This document shows positions 7,499-16,221 of a DNA stretch of 64,000 nucleotides, one piece after another. Positions within the stretch are counted from its first letter, which is position 1. Each line of letters opens with the position of its first letter. Source of the DNA: Streptomyces sp. NBC_00510 (GTDB lineage: Bacteria > Actinomycetota > Actinomycetes > Streptomycetales > Streptomycetaceae); NCBI GenBank assembly GCA_036013505.1, contig CP107851.1, positions 6,656,501 through 6,720,500 on the forward strand. The letters are read 5' to 3'. The notes beneath the pieces are model-generated. The model did no database searches. It was not told the DNA's origin and saw only the letters and a list, made by a program, of their open reading frames with translations. Both the position numbers and the translations under genes were made by a program.

Positions 7499-9322
7499 TC
7501 ACCCGCCGCCGGCCTCGGCCGGCAGCGCCGCGCACTCCGCGGCCAGCCGTGCCATCCCGTACTCCTCCGCGACCGCGCGGGCCGAGCGCAGCAGGCGCGG
7601 TGCCTCCGCGGCGGCGTCCGGGCGGCCGGAGGCGCGCAGGGCGCGGGCCTGCCACAGGCGGAGCCGGGCGAGCTGCGGGGCGGAGGTACGCGCCGGGGTG
7701 GCCGCCAGGCGGAAGTGCGCGAGGGCGGCGTCCGGTTCCCCGGCGGTCAGGGCGAGCACACCGCATGCCTGGGCCGTGGGCGCGACCAGCACCGTGGGCC
7801 AGCCGGCCAGGGCGATGCCGGTGCCGTTGTGCGGGGCCAGCCGTTCGCGCAGCCGGGCCACCAGGGGCCGCAGCTCGGCCTGGTCGCCGATCGCGGCGCA
7901 GGCCTCGGCGAGCAGGGCGAGCGTGGGCACCGCCCAGCCGTGCGGGGGCAGGGCGCGGAAGCCGTCGGTGTCGTCGGCGAAGGCCTGCAGCAGGTCGGCG
8001 GCCTGGTCCCGGGCGCCGGTCTCGCACAGGGCGAGGACGAGCCCCGCCCGCCAGACCGGGAAGTAGCCGTGCTCCTGCACGTCGTCGGCGAGGCCGCCCG
8101 CGAACAGTTCCTGCATCCGGCCCTGCTCGCGCAGCAGCCAGTACGCCTGGCCCATCCGGGTCTGCCGGAAGTTGCCGGCCGGCACGTCCAGGTCGGCGGC
8201 GAGCCGGTCGGCGTACTCGGCGGACTCCCGCAGGATCCAGTCCGCCGCGGCCGTGAACCGGCCGCGCCACAGGTCGAGCGTGGTGTCGAGGGTGCGCTGC
8301 TGCCAGCGGGCCAGTTCGCTGCGGCTCGCGGCGGCGTGCCTGCGGTGCTCCTGGGCCGTGGACAGCGCCGGGTACACCCGGCCCATGCGCAGCTGGTCCA
8401 CGGCCAGCCCCATCAGCGCCTCGCCCCGGAAGTGCGCGGAGCCGTGGCGTACGGCGGCGTCGCGCAGCCGCTCCGACAGCGCCAGGGAGGCGGCGGCCGG
8501 CGCGAAGTCGTACAGGCCCCAGCGGCACTCGGTCAGCACTTCGCAGCGCACCTCCTCGCCGACGCCGGAGGCGTCCGCGGTGTCCGCGGTGTCCGCGCGT
8601 TCCAGGCCGCGCAGCGTGTGCCGGGCCAGGGCCGCGCCGCTGTCCGGGCCGGCCTGGGGCACGGCGGTGTCCGCGCTGACGGCCATGGAGAGCTTCTTCG
8701 CCCGATGCGCGTTGAGCTGCAGGCGCAGCGCGCCGGCCTCGGGACCGGGGTCGTCGCGCAGGGCGGCCAGGCTGTCGCCGATCAGGTGCAGCAGCTCCCG
8801 GTCGACCTGGCCCGGGTCCGACCAGCGGCGGCAGATCCGCACCACGGCCAGGGCCCGGGCGCGCGGCCGCCCCTCGGCCAGCCGGTGCGCCTCCCGGTAG
8901 CAGCGGTCCGCCTCGCGCATCCGGCCCGCGGCGTGCCGCAGGTCGCCGCGCCGGACGAGCCGATCGAACTCCTCGCCGTACCCGGAGGCCAGGGCGGGGA
9001 CGTCGGACGGCACGGGCGCGGCACGGTCGACCAGCTTGGACGCCGTACGGACCGGACCGCGGACCCCGTCGCGCTCCTTGCCGCCGCGGGGCTCGCGGGC
9101 GGGCCGCGGCCGCGGGGCGAGGCTCAGCAGTTCGCCCCCGGCATCGAGGAAGTGGTCGCACCTCTCGGCCAGTTCGTACGTCGGCCGGCGCATGCCGTTC
9201 TCGACCCGGCTCAGGAAGCTGCGACTGCAGGGCACGCGCTCCGCCAGTTCGCCCAGCGACTTGCCGGCCGCCTGGCGCCTGCGGCGCAACTCCCGCCCGA
9301 AGCCGTTCTGTTCCGCCTCCAA
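7499..9322 (-). CDS. XRE-family regulator with large TPR-like C-terminal domain
   Basis: 607 residues. Residues about 10-60 form an XRE/Cro-type helix-turn-helix (ELRRRRQAAGKSLGELAER, then CSRSFLSRVENGMRRPT). The remaining 500 residues are alpha-helical, Ala/Leu/Arg-rich and repeat-like, as in TPR-containing regulators that sense a peptide or protein partner. It is divergent from the HSPA12-like / patatin operon. The 151-bp shared upstream region contains a perfect 15-bp inverted repeat, so control of that operon and of itself is a reasonable inference. The ATG start at 9322 puts the HTH at the usual distance from the N-terminus. Its TGA directly abuts the 3' end of rnpB. Effector unknown. 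Confidence 0.85.
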   Translation of the reverse strand: MEAEQNGFGRELRRRRQAAGKSLGELAERVPCSRSFLSRVENGMRRPTYELAERCDHFLDAGGELLSLAPRPRPAREPRGGKERDGVRGPVRTASKLVDRAAPVPSDVPALASGYGEEFDRLVRRGDLRHAAGRMREADRCYREAHRLAEGRPRARALAVVRICRRWSDPGQVDRELLHLIGDSLAALRDDPGPEAGALRLQLNAHRAKKLSMAVSADTAVPQAGPDSGAALARHTLRGLERADTADTADASGVGEEVRCEVLTECRWGLYDFAPAAASLALSERLRDAAVRHGSAHFRGEALMGLAVDQLRMGRVYPALSTAQEHRRHAAASRSELARWQQRTLDTTLDLWRGRFTAAADWILRESAEYADRLAADLDVPAGNFRQTRMGQAYWLLREQGRMQELFAGGLADDVQEHGYFPVWRAGLVLALCETGARDQAADLLQAFADDTDGFRALPPHGWAVPTLALLAEACAAIGDQAELRPLVARLRERLAPHNGTGIALAGWPTVLVAPTAQACGVLALTAGEPDAALAHFRLAATPARTSAPQLARLRLWQARALRASGRPDAAAEAPRLLRSARAVAEEYGMARLAAECAALPAEAGGG

Positions 9323-9353
9323 GGGCCCCCTCCGTTCCCGTCGCCCGGTCCCT

Positions 9354-9392
9354 GCCCGGGTGTTGCCAAATATGCCCTGGCAACACCCGGGC
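9354..9392. promoter_or_regulatory. Perfect 15-bp inverted repeat, candidate operator
   Basis: GCCCGGGTGTTGCCA (9354-9368) and TGGCAACACCCGGGC (9378-9392) are exact reverse complements separated by 9 nt. It lies 31 bp upstream of the XRE regulator start and 81 bp upstream of the HSPA12-like gene. The position suits an operator for the XRE protein controlling both directions; an RNA hairpin in the regulator's leader is the alternative. Confidence 0.65.
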
Positions 9393-9473
9393 CCTCCGGA
9401 TAACTGCGGAATTGGGACAGCCTGTCAGGTGCGGGGCGGGTACGGACGCCCCATGACCGGGGGGAGTTGACCG

Positions 9474-11300
9474 ATGAGCGGCTTCGACACGTCGGGGGCG
9501 GGCAGGCCGAAGGTGGTGGCCGCCGTCGACTTCGGCACGCACGGCACCGGCTTCGCCTGGGCCGTGGTGACCCCGCTGAACGACGATCCGCAGTCCCGGC
9601 GGATCACCTTCTACAGCCGGTTCCCCGAGCACCGCGTGGACTACCCGAAGAACCTGACCGCGCTGCTCGTCGACGCGGACGGCACCACGGTGGCCTGGGG
9701 CCACAAGGCGCGCAAGCAGTGGTCGGAGGCCTCCGACAGCGGCCGGACGGACGGCCTGGGCTACGCCTACGCGTTCAAGATGGCGCTCAAGGACGACGGC
9801 GGCCCGGTGGACATGCCGACCACCGGCGGCATCGTCGACCTCGGCGACCGCGGCCGGGTGCGCGAGCTGATCACGGCCTACCTGCGGGAGATCAGGGAAC
9901 TGGCGGTCGCCCAGATCAAGGACGCGGGCTACGCCGAGCGGGAGATCCGCTGGTGCATCACCGTCCCGGCGATCTGGGACGACGAGGACCGGGCCGCGAT
10001 GCGGCGCGCGGCGGTGGACGCCGGCTTCCCCGACGACCCGGAGCGGCTGCTGCCGTCCATCGAGCCGGAGGCCGCGGCGCTCTACTGCTACCTGCGGATG
10101 GCCGACCTGACCGACGGCACCGGCATGCGCGACCGGCTGCAGCTCAACGTGGACGGCTTCCGCTTCATGGTCGTCGACTGCGGCGGCGGCACCGTGGACA
10201 TCACGGCGTACGAGACCTCCAGCGACGCGGCCGAGCTCATCGCGCTCCGCGAGATCGGCGTGGCCACCGGTGGCCGGCTCGGCTCGGAGTACGTCAACCA
10301 GGCCTTCCGCGAGCAGGCCCTGGGCAAGCGACTGGGGCCCGAGCTGCTGAGGCGGCTGGAGCGGGAGCACTCGGGGGACCTGCTGGAGCTGTCCGAGCAA
10401 TGGGAGCGGGCCAAGACCACCGCGGAGGTCGAGTGGGACGAGGACGGCACCCCGCACATCATGGACACCGTCCGGATCGACCTGCCCGTCACCGTCTGGC
10501 AGTTGCTGGACGAGGGGAGCCGGGCCCGGCTGACGGAGGAGGCGGGAGGCCGTCCGCAGCGGATGGTGCTGGCGCCGGAGGAGGTGGAGGTCCTCCTGGA
10601 CAGCGTGGTCGAGGGCATCCTGGACAAGGTCGAGGAGCAGCTGGCCGCCATCCGCCGCACCAGCGGCGAGGCCGCGGGCGCGGGCGCCACGGGGTCGGAG
10701 ACCCTGGTGCTGGTCGGCGGGTTCGCCAAGTCCCAGTGGCTGCGGGAGCGCATGCACCGGCACTTCGGCTCCCGGCACCGCATCCTGGTGCCGCCGGACC
10801 CGGCGCTGGCGGTGCTGGAGGGTGCCACCCACTTCGCCTACAACCCGCGGGTGTTCCTGTCCCGGCAGGCCAAGTACACCTACGGCTTCGAGACCTCCAA
10901 GCTGTTCGAGGAGAGCGTCGACTCGCCGATGCGGATGTTCCGCGACGACGACGGCGACATCCTCTGCGTGGGCCGCTTCGCCGTGGCCGTGCGGCGGCTG
11001 GACAGCGTGCGGGTGAAGGACGCCTTCCCGTTCACCATCCTGCCCACCCGGGAGGACCAGACCGAGATCGAGCTGCGGGTCTACCGCACCGTCAAGGCCG
11101 AGCCCCGCTACGTGGACGAGGACGGCTGCGAGGAGATCGGCCGCCTCACCGTCGACATCGGGGAGACCGCGGGGCGGCCGCTGCGGGAGCGGCCGATCCG
11201 GCTGCTGTTCTACTTCGGCCGCTCCGAGATCGAGGTGGAGGCCTTCGACCCGGCGACCGGCGGCAGTCACAAGGTCCGCGTCGACTTCGACCGCATGTAG
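9474..11300 (+). CDS. HSPA12-like Hsp70-family ATPase
   Basis: 608 residues. The actin/Hsp70 ATPase fold is shown by phosphate-1 DFGTHGTGF (19-27), phosphate-2 DCGGGTVDITAYE (235-247) and the adenosine motif VLVGGFAKSQWLRERM (412-427). The sequence is not DnaK: there is no typical substrate-binding domain or EEVD-like tail. Details such as CITVPAIWDD and YGFETSKLFEE are closer, from memory, to the HSPA12A/B type. It is the first gene of a four-gene operon with two coiled-coil proteins and a patatin lipase, opposite an XRE regulator. No GrpE or DnaJ is nearby. The likely role is an ATP-dependent switch or chaperone for its operon partners. ATG 9474 is preceded by GGGGGAG. Confidence 0.85.
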   Translation: MSGFDTSGAGRPKVVAAVDFGTHGTGFAWAVVTPLNDDPQSRRITFYSRFPEHRVDYPKNLTALLVDADGTTVAWGHKARKQWSEASDSGRTDGLGYAYAFKMALKDDGGPVDMPTTGGIVDLGDRGRVRELITAYLREIRELAVAQIKDAGYAEREIRWCITVPAIWDDEDRAAMRRAAVDAGFPDDPERLLPSIEPEAAALYCYLRMADLTDGTGMRDRLQLNVDGFRFMVVDCGGGTVDITAYETSSDAAELIALREIGVATGGRLGSEYVNQAFREQALGKRLGPELLRRLEREHSGDLLELSEQWERAKTTAEVEWDEDGTPHIMDTVRIDLPVTVWQLLDEGSRARLTEEAGGRPQRMVLAPEEVEVLLDSVVEGILDKVEEQLAAIRRTSGEAAGAGATGSETLVLVGGFAKSQWLRERMHRHFGSRHRILVPPDPALAVLEGATHFAYNPRVFLSRQAKYTYGFETSKLFEESVDSPMRMFRDDDGDILCVGRFAVAVRRLDSVRVKDAFPFTILPTREDQTEIELRVYRTVKAEPRYVDEDGCEEIGRLTVDIGETAGRPLRERPIRLLFYFGRSEIEVEAFDPATGGSHKVRVDFDRM

Positions 11301-11363
11301 GGGCGACGGCAGATGAGCGGTGCGGACCACAGGGAAGAACGCGCCGAGGACGAGGGGGAGAAC

Positions 11364-12452
11364 ATGTTCGGTTGGTTCCGGAAGGCGGAGCCAGCGCCCG
11401 GCGGCGACCGCGACGGCGACGACGGCCACGACGGTGGCGGTGACGGCGGCGGTGACGGCACGGCGGAGCGCGAGCCGCGGGCGCCGCGGCGTGAGGCGGA
11501 GCGGCGTACGCCGCCTCGGACGGGGGCGGCGACGGGGGCAGGCTCCGGGGCGGCACCCGGCAGGGCCCCCGCGACGGTGACCGTGCCGCGCGCCGAGTGG
11601 GAGCGGCTGTCCGCGGCGCTGGACCGGATCGCCGAACTGGACAAGCTGGAGGGCCGGCTGACCGCGCTGGAGCAGGACGCCGCACGCCGCGAGGCCCGGC
11701 TCGGGGCCCGCATCGGCGCCCTGACCGGGCTCCCCGGCCGGGCCGAGCGCGCCGAGGCCGCGCTGGAGGAGCTGGCCGTGCGCGCGGAGGCGGGACTGAG
11801 CCGGATCGACGGGCTGTCGCGCCTGCACGACGCGCTCTCCGTACGCCTGGGCGCGACCGAGGCGGCGGCGGAGGCCGCGGCCCGCAGGCTCGCGGAGCAC
11901 GACGAGGTGCTGGACCTCATGCGGGCCGGCCAGGTCAGCGAGCGCACCGACCTGACCGACGAACGGGCCCTGAGCCACTACGCGTTCGCCGACCGGCTCA
12001 AGGCGCTGTTCACCCAGCGCCTCCCCGAGGTGATCGGCCCGCGCACCGCCACCGACGGCGGCGACGACGTGGTGCTGCGGGAGGCCGAACTGGTACGGCA
12101 GATGTGCGGCGCGCTCTTCGGCACCGGCACCGGCGAGCCGGACCTGGCGGAGCTGAACCGGATCGTCACCGACGGCGGCCGGATCGAGCCGGACCGGCGC
12201 GGCCGCAGGCTGCTGGACCGGGTCGGCCAGGAGGCCGCCGACCTGCTGCAGTCGATGGCCGCCAGCGGCCACCCCACGGAGTTCGTCTTCGACCTGCCCG
12301 CCGGCACCGTCGCCGACCCCGACCGGCACATCCTGTGGCCGACCTGTGAGCCGGGGCGGCCCGTGGCGTTCGTGGTGTGCCCCGCCTACCGCGCGGCGGG
12401 ACTGCGCGTCCTGGAACCCACGGTGTTCGCCCTGCGCGGCGGGAAGGACTGA
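11364..12452 (+). CDS. Coiled-coil protein of the HSPA12/patatin operon (unrecognised)
   Basis: About 362 residues from ATG 11364, which is preceded by a GAGGGGGAG tract; an ATG at 11313 in the same frame would add 17 acidic residues. The N-terminus MFGWFRKAE leads into a Gly/Asp/Arg/Pro-rich, low-complexity stretch. Then comes a coiled coil of about 140 residues (AEWERLSAALDRIAELDKLE to RRLAEHDEVLDLMRAGQ). The C-terminal globular domain of about 150 residues includes LSHYAFADRLKALFTQRLPE and GHPTEFVFDLPAGT, and ends YRAAGLRVLEPTVFAL. I do not recognise a family. Its position directly after the Hsp70-like gene suggests it is a partner or adaptor. Confidence 0.75.
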   Translation: MFGWFRKAEPAPGGDRDGDDGHDGGGDGGGDGTAEREPRAPRREAERRTPPRTGAATGAGSGAAPGRAPATVTVPRAEWERLSAALDRIAELDKLEGRLTALEQDAARREARLGARIGALTGLPGRAERAEAALEELAVRAEAGLSRIDGLSRLHDALSVRLGATEAAAEAAARRLAEHDEVLDLMRAGQVSERTDLTDERALSHYAFADRLKALFTQRLPEVIGPRTATDGGDDVVLREAELVRQMCGALFGTGTGEPDLAELNRIVTDGGRIEPDRRGRRLLDRVGQEAADLLQSMAASGHPTEFVFDLPAGTVADPDRHILWPTCEPGRPVAFVVCPAYRAAGLRVLEPTVFALRGGKD

Positions 12453-12458
12453 CCCGCC

Positions 12459-13721
12459 GTGCGCGACGTCGACCTGCGGGAACTGCGCAGGCGCATCCCG
12501 ATCGCGGGCAACCGGGCGCTGGCCGAGATCGTGGACGGCCTGGAGACGGCGGAGAACCTGACCGCCGCCCGGGTGGAGCACGGCTTCTTCAGCCGGGTCA
12601 TCCTGGGGTGGAACCGCAAGGACCGGCAGCGCGCCCTGGAGTCCCAGGCCGCGCTCGCCCTCACCCAGCGCCGGATGGTGGCCTGGGCCCAGGAGACCGC
12701 CCGGCACCTCGCGTTCACCGACCTCACGGTGGGCCTGCTCGCCATGGAGGTCGAGCAGCTCCAGGACAGCGTGCTGGAACTGCACGAGGCGAACCGCCAG
12801 GCGTTCCGGGAGATCCGCGAACTCGCCGCCGTCCTGGCCGAGTTCATCGACGTCGTGGACCGCCGGTTCGCCGAGATCGACGAACGCCTCGACGGGCACG
12901 AGCGGATCCTGGACACCCACGCCCGCGCCCTGCTGGAACTGGACCGGCGGGTGCTCGCCACCGAGCTGTGGCAGTCGGCCTGGGCCGACGGCGACACGGC
13001 GGTACGGCGCTGGCGCCACCAGGGCGCGTACGCCGGACTGCCCTGGCCGTGCCAGGTGCTGCTGCTGGCCCGGGAGTGCGCGACCGGACGGCAGGGGCTG
13101 CACGAGTTCGTCACGGGCGACGAGGGGTGGCGGGAGCGCCTGGCCGACGACGTCCTCGCCGACCCGCGCGCGGCCGCGGCGGCGCAGGCCTACTGGCCTG
13201 CCAGGCCGGTGGCGGAACCCGGGCCGGGGACGCCTCCGGCACCCTCCTACCGCGCGGTCGAGGAGGCCGGAGGCCGTCCGCCGGGTCCGCGTCCGGCGTC
13301 CGGCGGCCGCACCCCGGCGGCCGATCCGCTCCCCGTGCCGCACCGCAGGCCGGTGCGGTCCCTGCTGGAGCGGATCCTTGCCGACATGCCGGACCCCGAC
13401 GAGCGGCGGATGGTCGCGGAGGTCGCGGGCATCGGCCTGTCCGCGCGGCTGCGCCCGCCGCACCGCCCGATCGGCTACGCCGTCGCCCGCGCGCTGGACC
13501 TGTCCACCCGGCCGCCCGCGCGCCGTCCGGACGACCCGGCCCGCGTGGCCGTCGAGGACGCCCGCCGCGACTGCGGCCACGTACCCGCGGTGACCCACGA
13601 GGAGTTCGTCCGCGGCGTCATCCACGAGCAGGCCGACGCCGCCCGCCAGGCGCGCGCCGCGCTGCGCACCGAGACCGAGAAGCGACGGGGGACGGGGGAA
13701 GGGGGAGGGCCCGATGCCTGA
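12459..13721 (+). CDS. Helical/coiled-coil protein of the HSPA12/patatin operon
   Basis: 420 residues from GTG 12459, 6 nt after the preceding stop. The N-terminus LRRRIPIAGNRALAEIVDGL, followed by VEHGFFSRVILGWNRKDRQ, looks conserved and specific. A helical core with heptads (MEVEQLQDSVLELHEANRQ to VLATELWQSAW) follows, then a short globular segment with PWPCQVLLLARECATG. A Pro/Gly-rich linker (about 245-300) and a helical tail close the protein. I have a weak, unverified recollection that proteins annotated RdcB (diguanylate cyclase regulator) share such an N-terminus; function is otherwise unknown. The last 8 bases overlap the start of the patatin gene, so expression is coupled. Confidence 0.75.
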   Translation: MRDVDLRELRRRIPIAGNRALAEIVDGLETAENLTAARVEHGFFSRVILGWNRKDRQRALESQAALALTQRRMVAWAQETARHLAFTDLTVGLLAMEVEQLQDSVLELHEANRQAFREIRELAAVLAEFIDVVDRRFAEIDERLDGHERILDTHARALLELDRRVLATELWQSAWADGDTAVRRWRHQGAYAGLPWPCQVLLLARECATGRQGLHEFVTGDEGWRERLADDVLADPRAAAAAQAYWPARPVAEPGPGTPPAPSYRAVEEAGGRPPGPRPASGGRTPAADPLPVPHRRPVRSLLERILADMPDPDERRMVAEVAGIGLSARLRPPHRPIGYAVARALDLSTRPPARRPDDPARVAVEDARRDCGHVPAVTHEEFVRGVIHEQADAARQARAALRTETEKRRGTGEGGGPDA

Positions 13722-14943
13722 GCACCAGGGGGAGGTCCGGGGGGTGGGGGGCGTGGGGCCCGCCGGACCCGGTCCGGGCATCGGGCCCGACGACGGGGGC
13801 GGTCCCGTGCCGGACCGCTTCGGGGACCTGCGGCGGCGTGCCGCGGGCATCGGTTCCGGGCCGCTGCCGGAGTACGGCGCGGCGGCAGGCCCGGGCACGG
13901 GGGCGGTACCGGCCCCGGACCGGTGGGAGACCGCACAGGGGACGGCCTCGCACCGGTTCGGGCTGGTACTGGCGGGGGGCGCCGCCAAGGGCGCCTACCA
14001 GGTGGGCGCGGTCGAGTGCCTGGCCCACCACGGCGCGCGGATCACCGCCATCGCCGGGACCAGCATCGGGGCCCTCAACGGGGTCGCGCTGGCCGGCGCG
14101 CCGAACCTGCGGGAGGGGGCGGCGCGCCTGGCGGAGCTGTGGCGCGACTTCACCTCCCGCATGGGCGACGCCCCGTTCGGCACCCGTGCCGTCGCGGACG
14201 GGGCCGTCTCCGAGTCCCTGCTGCAGAGGTTCGGCAACCTCGCGCCCCGGGTCGTCCGCCTCCTCGGCGCGCACGGCGACCTGGAGCGGCTCGCCGACCG
14301 AGCGATCGACGCGGCCGCGCTGCGACGCCCCGCGGCCGTCACCATGCGGGTCGCGGCGTACCCCGTCCTGGCCCCGCACCCGCTGCCGCACCTGCGGGCC
14401 GGCCAGATGGCGGCCGAATGGCTGGCCGGACTCCTCGGCAGCCGCTCGCGGATCCTCCACCTCAACGGCCTGGAGCACGCGGAGATCAAGGAGGCCGTGC
14501 TGGGCAGCGCCGCGCTGCCGTTCCTGTTCGCGCCGCGCCAGGTCGCGGGGGAGTACTACCGCGACGGCATGCTCGGCCGGGACAACACGCCCATCCGCGC
14601 GCTGGCCGACCTCGACCACTGCGACATCGTCATCGTCGTCCAGCTCGCCCCGGGCGAGACCGTGCGGCAGATCGAGCACCCCGGGCTGACCCTGCTGCGC
14701 GTCCGCCCGTCCCGCCCGCTCACCCCCGAGGGCACCCTGGGCACACCCAGCGGACTGCTGGACTTCTCGCCAGCCGCCTTCGAGCGGCTGCGGTCCCGCG
14801 GCTACGAGGACACCGAGCGCCTGCTCGCCAGGACCGCCGGCCTGCTCGGCGCGGCGCACGAGGTGCGCGTGGCCGAGGAGTTCATGGCCGACGCGGTCCA
14901 GCGCGTCATCGACAAGGGCCGCCGGCTGCGCGGCGGTCCGTGA
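13714..14943 (+). CDS. Patatin-like phospholipase
   Basis: 409 residues. A disordered Gly/Pro-rich N-terminal tail (1-75) precedes a complete patatin domain. It has an oxyanion motif LAGGAAKGAYQVGA (87-100), a nucleophile elbow GTSIG with S117, and the catalytic aspartate in YYRDGML (D284). All catalytic elements are intact, so acyl-ester hydrolysis of membrane lipids is expected. No signal peptide or transmembrane helix is seen, hence it is likely cytoplasmic. As last gene of the operon it overlaps the upstream coding sequence by 8 nt. The combination with an Hsp70-like ATPase and an XRE regulator suggests the lipase is the effector of a controlled system. Confidence 0.9.
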   Translation: MPEHQGEVRGVGGVGPAGPGPGIGPDDGGGPVPDRFGDLRRRAAGIGSGPLPEYGAAAGPGTGAVPAPDRWETAQGTASHRFGLVLAGGAAKGAYQVGAVECLAHHGARITAIAGTSIGALNGVALAGAPNLREGAARLAELWRDFTSRMGDAPFGTRAVADGAVSESLLQRFGNLAPRVVRLLGAHGDLERLADRAIDAAALRRPAAVTMRVAAYPVLAPHPLPHLRAGQMAAEWLAGLLGSRSRILHLNGLEHAEIKEAVLGSAALPFLFAPRQVAGEYYRDGMLGRDNTPIRALADLDHCDIVIVVQLAPGETVRQIEHPGLTLLRVRPSRPLTPEGTLGTPSGLLDFSPAAFERLRSRGYEDTERLLARTAGLLGAAHEVRVAEEFMADAVQRVIDKGRRLRGGP

Positions 14944-14986
14944 GGCGGCCGGTATCGGCGGGGCGTCGTCGCCGGGCCGCGGTGAC

Positions 14987-16192
14987 TCAGCGGGCCCCGG
15001 CGGCGCGGCCGCGGGCCCGCCGGCCGCGCTTGCGCCCGCCCGTCGGCCACAGGCGCGGCCGGCGCCGTGAGGCGACGTCCTCGGTCCAGCCGACCAGCAG
15101 GACGGCGGCGCCGATGAGCGGCCAGACGACGAGGAACTGGAACCAGGTCGCGTCGAGAGGGAGATGGGCCTCGAAGAAGGGCACGTCCCACATCAGGTCG
15201 ATCAGCGGGACGCTGGCGAAGAGCGCGACCTCGTGCCACAGGTAGACGGTGACGGCGCGGGCGTTGAGCAGTCCGACGGCGCCGTCGGCGACGGGCAGGC
15301 GGCCCATCCGGCGCGGGCGGAAGCGCAGCAGCAGGAGGACGAAACCGGCAGACCACAGTGCCTGGGCCAGGGGGATCTCACCGAGGTCGATGCCCTCGTC
15401 GGTGGGGTGGGTGTACGCGAACCAGCCGCCCGCGGCGAGGCAGAGCGCGGCCGAGGCGACCACGGTGCGGGCCCGCAGGGCGTCCAGCAGGCCGTCGCGG
15501 TGCGCGAATCCGAGCAGCCAGCAGGCGGCGAAGGTGACGAGGTCGACCACCGGCGTGAGGGCCGGCTCGGCGAGCGGCAGCCGGTCGTACTGGGCGAGGA
15601 CGACCAGTGCGCCGCAGGCGGCCAGGCACGAGCGCGGCGCGGCCCGGAAGGCCTTGAGCAGCCACGGGGAGAGCAGGACGAGCCACAGGTAGGTGCGGAT
15701 GTACCAGAGCGGGGCGATGATCTGCTCGGCCCAGGCGGTGCCGGGCGGGTCCGCCAGCGGCAGGATCCACAGCAGCATCCGGTGCCAGGAGTGCGGCCGC
15801 CAGCCGTGGAGCAGCATCAGGACGGTCACGGCGGCGGCGAACAGCCAGAAGGGCACCAGCAGCCGCCGCAGCCGGCCGCGCACCACGGACAGCGCGGGCC
15901 GCTGCAGCGAGTGCGCGGCCAGCGACCCGGCCAGGGCGAACATGATGCCGATGGACGGGAGGAGCAGGGTCAGCCAGGCCCAGCCGAAGGTGTGGTAGAC
16001 GACCACCCGTACCAGGGCGAGGGCGCGCAGCAGGTCGAGGTAGCGGTCCCGGCCGCCGCCCCCGCCCCCGGTGGACGGGGCGGGGGCGGGGGCGGCGGGG
16101 GTGGAGCTGCGCGGCCCCGGTATGGGCGTCCCTGCGCCGTCCGCGGGCCGGGGCGGAGCCGCCGGGGCTCCCGCCTCACGTGCTTCGGACAT
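14987..16192 (-). CDS. Membrane acyltransferase (acyltransferase-3 family)
   Basis: 401 residues. A Pro/Ala/Gly-rich cytoplasmic tail (1-48) leads into RYLDLLRALALVRVVVYH, the start motif of the acyltransferase-3/OafA family with its conserved Arg and His. About ten transmembrane helices follow, and the C-terminus is basic. These enzymes transfer acetyl or other acyl groups from the cytoplasm to surface glycans. It is the last gene of an operon with a deacetylase-glycosyltransferase fusion, so it probably O-acylates the polysaccharide made there. The ATG at 16192 lies 29 bp after the stop of the upstream gene. The 3' end faces the patatin gene at a distance of 43 bp. Confidence 0.85.
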   Translation of the reverse strand: MSEAREAGAPAAPPRPADGAGTPIPGPRSSTPAAPAPAPSTGGGGGGRDRYLDLLRALALVRVVVYHTFGWAWLTLLLPSIGIMFALAGSLAAHSLQRPALSVVRGRLRRLLVPFWLFAAAVTVLMLLHGWRPHSWHRMLLWILPLADPPGTAWAEQIIAPLWYIRTYLWLVLLSPWLLKAFRAAPRSCLAACGALVVLAQYDRLPLAEPALTPVVDLVTFAACWLLGFAHRDGLLDALRARTVVASAALCLAAGGWFAYTHPTDEGIDLGEIPLAQALWSAGFVLLLLRFRPRRMGRLPVADGAVGLLNARAVTVYLWHEVALFASVPLIDLMWDVPFFEAHLPLDATWFQFLVVWPLIGAAVLLVGWTEDVASRRRPRLWPTGGRKRGRRARGRAAGAR

Positions 16193-16221
16193 GGGGCAAC
16201 TCCTCGGGAGAATACGGGTGT

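Noticed and set aside
9474-11300. Canonical dnaK operon
   Set aside because: No GrpE, DnaJ or HspR gene, no typical substrate-binding domain, and motif details differ from DnaK.
5151-13988. Open frame of almost 3000 codons on the minus strand
   Set aside because: It crosses several well-supported genes and rnpB, and its composition is Arg/Pro/Gly-rich nonsense. Long shadow frames are normal at this GC content.
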